Shown piece by piece: positions 29,793 to 36,345 of a DNA stretch of 64,000 bases (positions are counted from its first letter, which is position 1; each line of letters starts with the position of its first letter). The notes beneath the pieces were generated by a model, which was not told where the DNA came from, did no database searches, and saw nothing but the letters and a program-made list of their open reading frames with translations. Source of the stretch: a virus; the IMG/VR virus record IMGVR_UViG_3300030419_004954, positions 1 to 64,000 of that record; one strand, written 5' to 3'. Both the position numbers and the translations under genes were made by a program.

Positions 29793-30749
29793 ATGGGTTT
29801 TTTAGATAACAGTGGCGATATTATTTTGGATGTTGTACTTACCGATTTGGGAAGACAACGACTCGCCAAAGGTGACGGTTCTTTCAATATTACCAAGTTT
29901 GCACTCTCAGATGATGAGATCGATTACAGTTTATATAACAAAAACCACCCAAGTGGTAGTTCATATTATGATTTGGAGATCTTGCAGACTCCTGTATTCG
30001 AAGCATTCACCGACAACGCCGGTTCCGTAAAGAATAAACTGCTTACTTTCGAGAATCCTAACTTGTTGTTTCTCCCAGTTTTAAAACTGAATCAAGCATT
30101 TCCCGGAACTTCTATGCATTCATCCGGATCTTTCATAATTGCAGTTGATAGAAACACAGAAGACAACACTTCGACCACTTCACCAGCAACTTCGATTGGT
30201 ACAACTAGTGATGGTAAAGTAGTGGCTGGTGTTATATTCGGCGAATCTCTGGGTGCTGGAGCACAGTCTGTAAATTATGTAAGACTAGACCAAGGCTTAG
30301 ATACAACACAAGTATCAGCCAAGAAGCGTTTAGATCCCGACTTAGTTGAGACAGAATACATGGTCCAAATTGATAACAGACTTGGAAGCATTGTTAGTTT
30401 TGATGGCGTTAATAAAGCGGTTCCTGACTACATTGATGATGATAATATAGCATATTATACATTTTCTTTGGGAACCGATCAGCAATATGTATTGACCAAC
30501 ACAGTAACTGAGGACTCAGCAACAGAAACAATTAAAGGCCCACGAGGTACTTATCTACAATTTTCTATTGCTTCTTCTCTAGAGTTAAACACCAGCACTT
30601 ATCTATTTGACCAATTGGGATCGACTGCTGGTTTGGATAACGCTGCGGGCACTTCTACTGTTGTAAAATTAATTGATTCGACAATAAAAGTCTCAGGCAT
30701 GACTACTGGATATTCAGTGGATATTCCAGCAAGATTTGTAAAAGTATAG
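29793..30749 (+). CDS. Virion protein, paralogous N-terminus to the 325-residue protein
   Basis: The 318-residue product starts with DIILDVVLTDLGRQRLAKG and then KFALSDDEIDYSLYN. This is the LT-x2-GR-x2-L-x2-G plus acidic-DY module also found at 23677. The central and C-terminal parts are Ser/Thr/Asp-rich, with GPRGTYLQFSIASS near residue 250. GTGAGGAAT precedes the ATG. It opens a group of three small structural genes at 29793-33053, headed by the CTATTTACTATGAT element. I regard it as a virion protein of unknown role. Confidence 0.45.
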   Translation: MGFLDNSGDIILDVVLTDLGRQRLAKGDGSFNITKFALSDDEIDYSLYNKNHPSGSSYYDLEILQTPVFEAFTDNAGSVKNKLLTFENPNLLFLPVLKLNQAFPGTSMHSSGSFIIAVDRNTEDNTSTTSPATSIGTTSDGKVVAGVIFGESLGAGAQSVNYVRLDQGLDTTQVSAKKRLDPDLVETEYMVQIDNRLGSIVSFDGVNKAVPDYIDDDNIAYYTFSLGTDQQYVLTNTVTEDSATETIKGPRGTYLQFSIASSLELNTSTYLFDQLGSTAGLDNAAGTSTVVKLIDSTIKVSGMTTGYSVDIPARFVKV

Positions 30750-30758
30750 GATTAAAAA

Positions 30759-31865
30759 ATGGCAAGTTCATTCAAGCAAATTAAACCAAGCGATAGGGTT
30801 TCTACACGGACTCTTCTTCATGAAGCAATCCCTTTGACCGGTACAATTGTATCAGGTACATATTCAGACGAAAATATTAAAAACTACTCTCATGGTATGT
30901 TTCAATCAGTTTATGATTATCCATACTTAAGTTCATCTGCTAACCATATCTTTGATATTACAGCGGGTTACGCAAATGGTAGTGTTTTGTCCGGCTCATC
31001 CAATGATCAAAATGCGAAAAAAATTAACATTTACACTGAGATGTCTCAAATGTTGGTTGGCTACGATGTTACCGGATCAGTTTTGGACTTTGACGAGGAC
31101 GGTAATCTTCTCGCCGGTGGCGCAAAGCTTAAAGAATGTGTATTTGTAAACTTCTCTCGCCTTCTTTACAAAGACGAAATTAAGAAAGGCACCTTCTCTT
31201 TAGAGCTGGGTATGAGTAGTTCTTACTCTGAAAACGGAAATGTGATGTACGACCGACTGTTGGTTACAGACTACAGTGGTTCCGATGGATATCTTGTTAA
31301 TTCACCACTTGGTGAATACGGCGTTCTTTATGTTACAGCAAGCACCAATCGCGCCGGTGTTAGAATCTTGGCCAATGATCCAAGCACTACAAACCGTCCC
31401 CCTTGTGGATTAATTTATTATCAAGCTGGTGTTGCTGTTCTTTCATCATCTCTGTTCTTGAAATCTCCTGCTGGGCTCTTGACTTACAATGTGTCCTGTT
31501 CAGGTCCTACGAATACCTTTGAGACCTTCACAGCAGTGCTTTCAGGTTCATCGATCACAGGTTCCGCAGACAACTTAAGAACTCGACTTTACAATTTGCA
31601 GTTCAACAATACAGTAGAACTTAACTCAACAATCTACTTCTGCCGTGCAAACCACAATGAGTTTAACTATTCTGGTAACCCAACATACTTGAGCAGTTCT
31701 CAGATCAGAGTAAAAGATGTTTCCACAGATGCACCAATTTCATATATCACAACAGTTGGTCTCTACTCCGAGAACAATGAATTGTTGGCCGTTGGTAAAC
31801 TCAGCGAACCTCTCAAGAAGAGCACAGCCAACGAGTTTACCATTAGAACAAGGTTAGATTATTAA
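30759..31865 (+). CDS. Virion structural protein (paralogue of the next gene)
   Basis: The 368-residue protein is clearly related to the 393-residue product of the following gene. Both carry IKKG-x-(F/V)-SL, a (F/L)NYS-x-NPTYL motif, and a C-terminal block I-x-YI-x-x-VGLY-x-(E/D)N followed by V-(G/A)-K-(L/V) and ending in LDY/LDI. The family is familiar to me as an uncharacterised structural protein of large phages, often in tandem copies. Start ATG 30759 follows TATAGGATT. It probably forms part of the tail or baseplate periphery; this is inference from the neighbours. Confidence 0.5.
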   Translation: MASSFKQIKPSDRVSTRTLLHEAIPLTGTIVSGTYSDENIKNYSHGMFQSVYDYPYLSSSANHIFDITAGYANGSVLSGSSNDQNAKKINIYTEMSQMLVGYDVTGSVLDFDEDGNLLAGGAKLKECVFVNFSRLLYKDEIKKGTFSLELGMSSSYSENGNVMYDRLLVTDYSGSDGYLVNSPLGEYGVLYVTASTNRAGVRILANDPSTTNRPPCGLIYYQAGVAVLSSSLFLKSPAGLLTYNVSCSGPTNTFETFTAVLSGSSITGSADNLRTRLYNLQFNNTVELNSTIYFCRANHNEFNYSGNPTYLSSSQIRVKDVSTDAPISYITTVGLYSENNELLAVGKLSEPLKKSTANEFTIRTRLDY

Positions 31866-31871
31866 AATGCT

Positions 31872-33053
31872 ATGTCATTTTATAAGTTTACAGAAGACGA
31901 TCTTTTTACAAACACGATAGAGGCGTATCCTGAATACAGCTTCTATGTCGTTACTAGCTCAATTTATATAAATAATGTTCCAAATCTTTCAGGTGCAGCC
32001 ACGAGCAACATCTTTGGTGTGCCTGATGGGTTTATCTCACTTTATGAATATAACATCGATCGTGGTGCTGGTTACAGCATATATCCCTTCTTGGTCAAAG
32101 ACGGATTCAAGAACACATTTAAGTCTTACAATACGGGATCTTACAGGATAGCGCAGTACGGCACGCAGATAACATCAAGTTATCAATTATCCTCATCAAT
32201 TAAGAGATTTTACTACGACACCAGTGCAACGGGTTCTTCTCGAAAGTATTTGTTTCCGCTCAAGAATACTTTAAATTATTACACGTATTTGTCTCCACGA
32301 TACGCTTATTCAGGGTCTTTTGGAAACAAGGACGAAGAAATTGTAAATTTAATTGATGTCCCATCTATCTTTTACGGATCTTCAATCAAGAAAGGTTCCG
32401 TCTCGCTTAAACTGTATGTCTCTGGTGCTTTGATCGCAGAACTCCAAGACAAAAACTACAACGGTGATTTGATCCAAGTATCTGGTTCAACTTACGCTCA
32501 GGCACAAGGAAGCGGCAAGGTTGCTGGGTCTGTTTTATATAACGAAGGATTCATAGTCCTTACCGGCTCTTGGGACCTCGATGGTACACTCATTGACTAC
32601 CTCGGCACCGGCACAGGTGTGAAATCAAAATGGATCTACTTCGCTGCTGGTGCAAATGATTCGTTGGGTGCAACGAATGTAGGTTTTGGAAGCGCAAGTT
32701 TTGCTATCGATTATAAGGGAACAACGCATACACAGACCATGACCATGTTCGCCCACGCCAGAGCCGGAGAGCTTAATTATTCAAACAATCCCACATATTT
32801 AAAATATAACGAACCAAACTACAAGAATGCATCAACCGGATCGTCAGTCTATGGCGAAAGACCAGTGGGAATAAACAATAACGTAAATTCAGACTTTACA
32901 GATGTAGAACCAGATTTCCAAAAGATAACTTATATTTCAAAAGTAGGCTTGTATGATGAGAATAAAAACCTTATCGGCGTCGCCAAAGTTGCAACGCCTG
33001 TAAGAAAGACACCAAAAAGTAACTATACTTTTAAGTTAAAGCTTGATATTTAA
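31872..33053 (+). CDS. Virion structural protein (paralogue of the previous gene)
   Basis: The 393-residue protein is a diverged duplicate of the 368-residue gene ending 7 bases upstream. Shared landmarks are SIKKGSVSLKLY, GELNYSNNPTYLKYNEPN and ITYISKVGLYDENKNLIGVAK near the C-terminus. The ATG at 31872 has only a weak upstream AAGG, and another ATG 5 bases earlier is in a different frame, so translation probably depends on coupling to the upstream gene. No catalytic motif is present. Confidence 0.5.
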   Translation: MSFYKFTEDDLFTNTIEAYPEYSFYVVTSSIYINNVPNLSGAATSNIFGVPDGFISLYEYNIDRGAGYSIYPFLVKDGFKNTFKSYNTGSYRIAQYGTQITSSYQLSSSIKRFYYDTSATGSSRKYLFPLKNTLNYYTYLSPRYAYSGSFGNKDEEIVNLIDVPSIFYGSSIKKGSVSLKLYVSGALIAELQDKNYNGDLIQVSGSTYAQAQGSGKVAGSVLYNEGFIVLTGSWDLDGTLIDYLGTGTGVKSKWIYFAAGANDSLGATNVGFGSASFAIDYKGTTHTQTMTMFAHARAGELNYSNNPTYLKYNEPNYKNASTGSSVYGERPVGINNNVNSDFTDVEPDFQKITYISKVGLYDENKNLIGVAKVATPVRKTPKSNYTFKLKLDI

Positions 33054-33070
33054 TATAAAGGAATGTGTAA

Positions 33071-33703
33071 ATGGCCTACTATAAAAAGTGGAAACAATTT
33101 TTGAAAGAAGCAACTTTAAACGAAGCGGCAAAAGGAATCAACGACCTTACCGATAATATGTATATTAAGATAACTGATACAAGTGATCCTTCGTCCGACT
33201 ACCAAGGTTTTGAAATTGATCTTATCGACCAGTCAAGAGAGGAAGGCAAAATCGGTGGAATTAATATGATTATACATGATTTACCAGACGGCAATCGTCT
33301 CGCTGTACCTCACTCGCATGCAGAAAAAGGCTGGGGACCTTTCCTTTATGATATTGCAATGCAGTTAGCAACAGAAAATCTTGGCGTTTATCTTGCCTCC
33401 AATGAAACCCTTTCTGCTTTGTATCGCATCCGCGACCCCGATTACGAATTTTTGCGGCGGCCCGATACAAGCGAAAAAGCTCAAGCAGTTTACAAGTATT
33501 ATTATGATAACAGAACTGATGTTAGACGTGAGCACATAACTGATGTTTTGTTTGATATGGACATCAATATAAAAGAACTTGGCCCCGATGCAAAAGAAAA
33601 TATAAAAAACCTACCGGAGGAGCTTCGATATTTTTATGCGTGGGACGGTGATGATCTTATTGGAGAACTTGAAGATATTGGTGCAGTTGATTACGTCAAA
33701 TAA
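33071..33703 (+). CDS. Uncharacterised protein, possibly acetyltransferase-like
   Basis: The 210-residue protein begins with an amphipathic YYKKWKQFLKEATLNEA, a tag-like start I recognise from many aquatic-phage proteins. It contains GWGPFLYDIAMQLATE followed by YLASNETLS and SEKAQAVYKYYYDNR. The GPxLYDIA helix and the following SEKA-x-AVYKYY pattern recur in phage proteins that resemble GNAT acetyltransferases, but I see no convincing acetyl-CoA loop, so this is weak. It lies at the boundary between the tail block and the replication genes; its 3' end is followed at once by a sigma70 promoter. Confidence 0.35.
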   Translation: MAYYKKWKQFLKEATLNEAAKGINDLTDNMYIKITDTSDPSSDYQGFEIDLIDQSREEGKIGGINMIIHDLPDGNRLAVPHSHAEKGWGPFLYDIAMQLATENLGVYLASNETLSALYRIRDPDYEFLRRPDTSEKAQAVYKYYYDNRTDVRREHITDVLFDMDINIKELGPDAKENIKNLPEELRYFYAWDGDDLIGELEDIGAVDYVK

Positions 33704-33708
33704 AATAC

Positions 33709-33737
33709 TTGACAAACTAAAAAAAATATGTTATAAT
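33709..33737 (+). promoter_or_regulatory. Consensus sigma70 promoter for the RuvC-like gene
   Basis: TTGACA (33709-33714), a 17-base spacer ending in TGT, and TATAAT (33732-33737) make an extended -10 promoter that matches the consensus at every position. A start of transcription about 7 bases downstream would fall at 33743-33745, at most a few bases before the ATG at 33746, so the transcript would be leaderless or nearly so. Confidence 0.85.
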
Positions 33738-33745
33738 ATACTATT

Positions 33746-34297
33746 ATGAGTTTAAATAGAGTTATTTTAGGTTTGGACATTAGCACCTCACGAATTGGTA
33801 TTGCCGCCGTCACAACAGATGAAAATCTTGTGTTTGCCGATACAATATCATTTAAGAAGAAAGAAATGCCGCTTCTCACCCGTGCCTTTTTATTTGAGAA
33901 TACGATTGGGAAGATTTTAAAAGTAGAGCAGATGCACCCGATGGCTGTGTATGTTGAAGAACCATTTACTATGTTCTCTGGCGGACGCACCACTGCTAAC
34001 ACTATGGCCAAGCTTCAGCGGTTCAATGGTATGTGTTGTTACGCCATCCGACGAGGCATCTATAACATGGATCCCGAATTGATCCCTGCGCGGACTTGCC
34101 GATCCCTAAACGAGATCAAGATACCCCGAGGTTCTAACACAAAGCAGTTGATCATCGATTGGGTCTCACAGAAGTATCCAAAAGACTTTAAATACGAACT
34201 GACCAGACACGGCAACCCAAAGCCCGGAACTGATGATAAAGCAGATGCTGTTGTTGTTGCCCTTGCAGGACTGAAGAAATTCAAAGAAAACGCTTGA
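33746..34297 (+). CDS. RuvC-like Holliday-junction resolvase
   Basis: The 183-residue protein has the RuvC/RNase H-like layout: a first strand with LGLDISTSRIG (Asp11), an acidic pair after strand 4 (VEEPF, Glu71/72) and a C-terminal DDKADAVVVAL (Asp163/164/167). These are the metal-binding residues expected of a four-way-junction endonuclease. In phages such enzymes resolve branched replicating DNA before packaging. T4 uses an unrelated endonuclease VII (gp49), so this is a functional replacement. There is no Shine-Dalgarno between promoter and ATG. The primase and SbcCD-like genes nearby support a role in recombination-dependent replication. Confidence 0.88.
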   Translation: MSLNRVILGLDISTSRIGIAAVTTDENLVFADTISFKKKEMPLLTRAFLFENTIGKILKVEQMHPMAVYVEEPFTMFSGGRTTANTMAKLQRFNGMCCYAIRRGIYNMDPELIPARTCRSLNEIKIPRGSNTKQLIIDWVSQKYPKDFKYELTRHGNPKPGTDDKADAVVVALAGLKKFKENA

Positions 34298-34321
34298 CAA
34301 ATTTTCTCATCATGTTATATT
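34294..34321 (+). promoter_or_regulatory. Sigma70 promoter for the primase gene
   Basis: TTGACA (34294-34299) overlaps the stop codon of the RuvC-like gene (TGA at 34295-34297). A 16-base spacer ends in TGT before TATATT (34316-34321), again an extended -10. The predicted leader is about 9 bases and includes GAGG before the ATG at 34337. Confidence 0.8.
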
Positions 34322-34336
34322 ATAGATGAGGCACAC

Positions 34337-35272
34337 ATGAACGAGAAAATTAAAATCATCAACGACATACTTGGTTCATATCATCGATCCAAGAATGAAC
34401 ACTTATATTCTTGTCCATATTGCGGTCATCATAAGAAGAAGATGTCCGTAAACTTTAGCAAGAATTATTTTAAATGTTGGGTTTGCGATACCCGTGGTAA
34501 AAACATTTACCGCATGGTACGCAGATTCGGAACATATGATCAGCGCCAAAAATGGCTTCAGCTTGATGGGCGTCTTGATTTATCTGAATTCGATAAATTC
34601 TTTTCAGAAATAAATGATGAGGTGGTTGAGCAAACTGTTTCCATACCTGATGAATTTGTCTCATTGTGCAACAAGAAGCTTCCAATGTCTTCAATAAAGG
34701 CGATAGAATATCTAAAGTCTAGAGGACTATCCAAGGAAGATATACTCAAGTGGAAAATCGGATACTGCACAGGAGGAAAGTATGGTGGTCGAATCATTAT
34801 CCCCAGTTTTAACTGGGACGGTAGCGCTAATTATTTTATTGCTCGTTCTTTTGTTAATAACAACAGACGATACCTAAATCCACCAGTGGGAAGAGATATT
34901 GTCTTTAATGAACTTTATGTTGATTGGGATGAAGATGTTGTATTGGTTGAGGGCGTTTTTGATGCAATAACTGTGGGCTCTAATGCAATACCCATTCTTG
35001 GGTCCACTTTGCGTGAAAACTCTCGTTTATTTCAACAAATTGTTCTCAACGATACACCAGTCTACTTAGCACTCGATCACGATGCTGAAAAGAAAAGAAA
35101 TTGGATAATTAAATCCTTTTTAAGGTACGACATAGAACTATATATAATTGATACATCAGGTTATGAGGATATTGGATCAATGAGCAGAGAAGAGTTCTTA
35201 ATCAGGAAGGAAGCCGCTCGTGTTGCTGATCTAGATGAAATTATGATTTTTGATAAGTTGAGAGCAATATAG
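34337..35272 (+). CDS. DNA primase (zinc finger plus Toprim)
   Basis: The 311-residue protein has an N-terminal zinc ribbon (Cys26-x2-Cys29, then YFKCWVCDTRG with Cys47/Cys50), the DnaG/gp61-type template-recognition finger. A Toprim domain follows, with VLVEGVFDA near residue 202 carrying the catalytic Glu, and YLALDHDAEKK near 242 carrying the metal-binding DxD. Around residues 120-190 the helical N-terminal part of the catalytic core is recognisable (YLKSRGLSKEDILKWKIGY). It would lay down RNA primers for lagging-strand synthesis with the phage helicase, which lies outside the window. It is slightly shorter than T4 gp61. Confidence 0.9.
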   Translation: MNEKIKIINDILGSYHRSKNEHLYSCPYCGHHKKKMSVNFSKNYFKCWVCDTRGKNIYRMVRRFGTYDQRQKWLQLDGRLDLSEFDKFFSEINDEVVEQTVSIPDEFVSLCNKKLPMSSIKAIEYLKSRGLSKEDILKWKIGYCTGGKYGGRIIIPSFNWDGSANYFIARSFVNNNRRYLNPPVGRDIVFNELYVDWDEDVVLVEGVFDAITVGSNAIPILGSTLRENSRLFQQIVLNDTPVYLALDHDAEKKRNWIIKSFLRYDIELYIIDTSGYEDIGSMSREEFLIRKEAARVADLDEIMIFDKLRAI

Positions 35273-35274
35273 GC

Positions 35275-35469
35275 ATGGAAATAGGAGACTTGGTTCAATT
35301 CAATGAATCAATGAGAAAGAAACGTTTATCATACTATTTATCTGCGCATCATTCAATAGATGATATTGGAATCGTTGTTGATGTTAAGGAGTTCATGGTT
35401 GACGTTTATTGGATCAAGAAGAAAAGAATCACACCAATTTCAAGACCACTTCTTATAAAAATTACTTGA
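35275..35469 (+). CDS. Small SH3-like hypothetical protein
   Basis: The 64-residue protein starts 2 bases after the primase stop. It begins MEIGDLVQFNES and continues with GIVVDVKEFMVDVYWI, the alternation expected of a small SH3/KOW-like beta barrel; such proteins are common in phage genomes with no known role. The last codons ACT-TGA form part of the -35 box of the next promoter. It has only a weak Shine-Dalgarno (GAGAG), so it is probably coupled to the primase. Function unknown. Confidence 0.55.
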   Translation: MEIGDLVQFNESMRKKRLSYYLSAHHSIDDIGIVVDVKEFMVDVYWIKKKRITPISRPLLIKIT

Positions 35470-35494
35470 CAGAATATACAAAATAGGTTATATT
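35466..35494 (+). promoter_or_regulatory. Sigma70 promoter for the lipoprotein genes
   Basis: TTGACA (35466-35471) overlaps the TGA stop (35467-35469) of the 64-residue gene. After a 17-base spacer comes TATATT (35489-35494). The predicted leader of about 23 bases contains AGGAG at 35511-35515 before the ATG at 35524. Confidence 0.82.
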
Positions 35495-35523
35495 ATAAAC
35501 ACTCAAAAATAGGAGACTGACTA

Positions 35524-35670
35524 ATGAGTATTTTACTTTATGGTATGCTTTTTGCATGCTCCGGCGATAAAGCCGATGATAGCGCCGTTGCTGAAGAACC
35601 AGCATCAGAACCAGCAGCAGAGATTGTTGATTCAGGCGAAGATACAGCAGAAGAATCAGGAGAAGAATAA
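35524..35670 (+). CDS. Tiny acidic predicted lipoprotein 1
   Basis: This 48-residue gene has its own promoter and Shine-Dalgarno site. The product starts MSILLYGMLFACSGDK: LFAC is a plausible lipobox, giving a mature lipoprotein of about 37 residues after cleavage before Cys12. The mature part is almost entirely Ala, Glu, Asp, Ser and Pro, so it is very acidic and probably disordered. The signal segment is short and lacks the usual basic residues. It is followed directly by a second lipoprotein gene. Phage lipoproteins of this size are sometimes superinfection-exclusion factors (T5 Llp is a known case); here that is only a hypothesis. Confidence 0.6.
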   Translation: MSILLYGMLFACSGDKADDSAVAEEPASEPAAEIVDSGEDTAEESGEE

Positions 35671-35946
35671 ATGACTATGCTATTATCACTACTCATTGCT
35701 TGCGGTGGAAACACCACAGACAATACTGAGGAACTTGTTACTACCGAAGCAACGGTAACTGATGAGGGACTTGAAGTTGTTGAAACCACCACAAATGAAG
35801 ATGGTAATACAACAACTACTACAAACGTTAACGGTACGACTACTGAGAATACCGAAGGCGTTGAGGGCGAAACTACTGGTGAAAACACTGGTGGCGAAAC
35901 CACAGAAAATACTGAAAATACAGAAACTACGAACGATAACGAGTAG
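35671..35946 (+). CDS. Thr/Glu-rich predicted lipoprotein 2
   Basis: The 91-residue product starts MTMLLSLLIACGG, with LIAC as the lipobox and Cys11 as the acylated residue. The rest is a low-complexity Thr/Glu/Asn/Gly tail with TTEN, TENT and GGET repeats, likely to be disordered on the cell surface or in the periplasm. It abuts lipoprotein 1 (TAAATG) and is closed by a rho-independent terminator, so the pair forms a small two-gene unit. No homologue is recognised. A role in blocking superinfection or altering the envelope is possible but unproven. Confidence 0.6.
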   Translation: MTMLLSLLIACGGNTTDNTEELVTTEATVTDEGLEVVETTTNEDGNTTTTTNVNGTTTENTEGVEGETTGENTGGETTENTENTETTNDNE

Positions 35947-35958
35947 TTCACAGGGTTT

Positions 35959-35988
35959 GCGGCTCCCTTCAAAAGCCGCTTTTCTTTT
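35959..35988 (+). terminator. Rho-independent terminator after the lipoprotein pair
   Basis: A perfect 6-base stem GCGGCT (35959-35964) / AGCCGC (35974-35979) with a 9-base loop is followed by TTTTCTTTT. It lies just before the Shine-Dalgarno site (GGAGG at 35991) of the thioredoxin gene, so that gene probably relies on read-through. Confidence 0.75.
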
Positions 35989-35999
35989 ATGGAGGACAA

Positions 36000-36317
36000 A
36001 TGAAAGAGATAGCAGACGGAAACTACAGGGATTCAATACGAGACGGCATCACATTGGTAGATTTTTTTGCCCCATGGTGCATGCCTTGCCGACGAATGGA
36101 ACAACACATAGAAGCATTAGCAGATGCTAATCCGGAGCTAAATGTTTATAAATATGATGTAGATAAAGGCGTAGACATTTGGAACAAAGTTAAAAACGAA
36201 TTTGGGATTATGTCCATTCCTTTCGTGATTATTTATCGCGAAGGCGAAGTCGTATCCACGTCAATAGGGTTTAGAACAAAGGAACAATTACAAAATTTAC
36301 TTGACAACATCCGATAA
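36000..36317 (+). CDS. Thioredoxin-like protein
   Basis: The 105-residue protein is the size of a single thioredoxin domain. It has VDFFAPWCMPCRRME (active-site Cys27-Met-Pro-Cys30), the Asp-containing strand YKYDVDK, and SIPF with the expected cis-proline (Pro74). The CMPC dipeptide differs from the CGPC of housekeeping thioredoxins and may shift redox potential. Phages use such proteins for ribonucleotide reductase or as polymerase cofactors; no partner is in the window. GGAGG lies 4 bases before the ATG. The 3' end of the gene contains the -35 box for the SbcDC-like gene. Confidence 0.9.
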   Translation: MKEIADGNYRDSIRDGITLVDFFAPWCMPCRRMEQHIEALADANPELNVYKYDVDKGVDIWNKVKNEFGIMSIPFVIIYREGEVVSTSIGFRTKEQLQNLLDNIR

Positions 36318-36329
36318 ATGTGATACACT
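36301..36329 (+). promoter_or_regulatory. Sigma70 promoter for the SbcDC-like fusion gene
   Basis: TTGACA (36301-36306) lies in the last codons of the thioredoxin gene. A 17-base spacer ending in TGA precedes TACACT (36324-36329), an extended -10. GCAGGAGG then precedes the ATG at 36346. The layout mirrors the promoters at 33709, 34294 and 35466. Confidence 0.78.
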
Positions 36330-36345
36330 ATAAGCAGGAGGTTGT

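Noticed and set aside
35331-35340. Additional CTATTTA copies inside coding sequences (for example near 35334, 39303, 40475, 45721 and 47410).
   Set aside because: They are not placed 20-40 bases before a start codon, and several such copies are expected by chance in AT-rich coding DNA.
35538-35999. Reverse-strand open frame of about 153 codons opposite the lipoprotein genes, rich in Ser and Val.
   Set aside because: It is the complement of low-complexity Thr/Glu codons, lacks a ribosome site and crosses a terminator and a forward promoter region.
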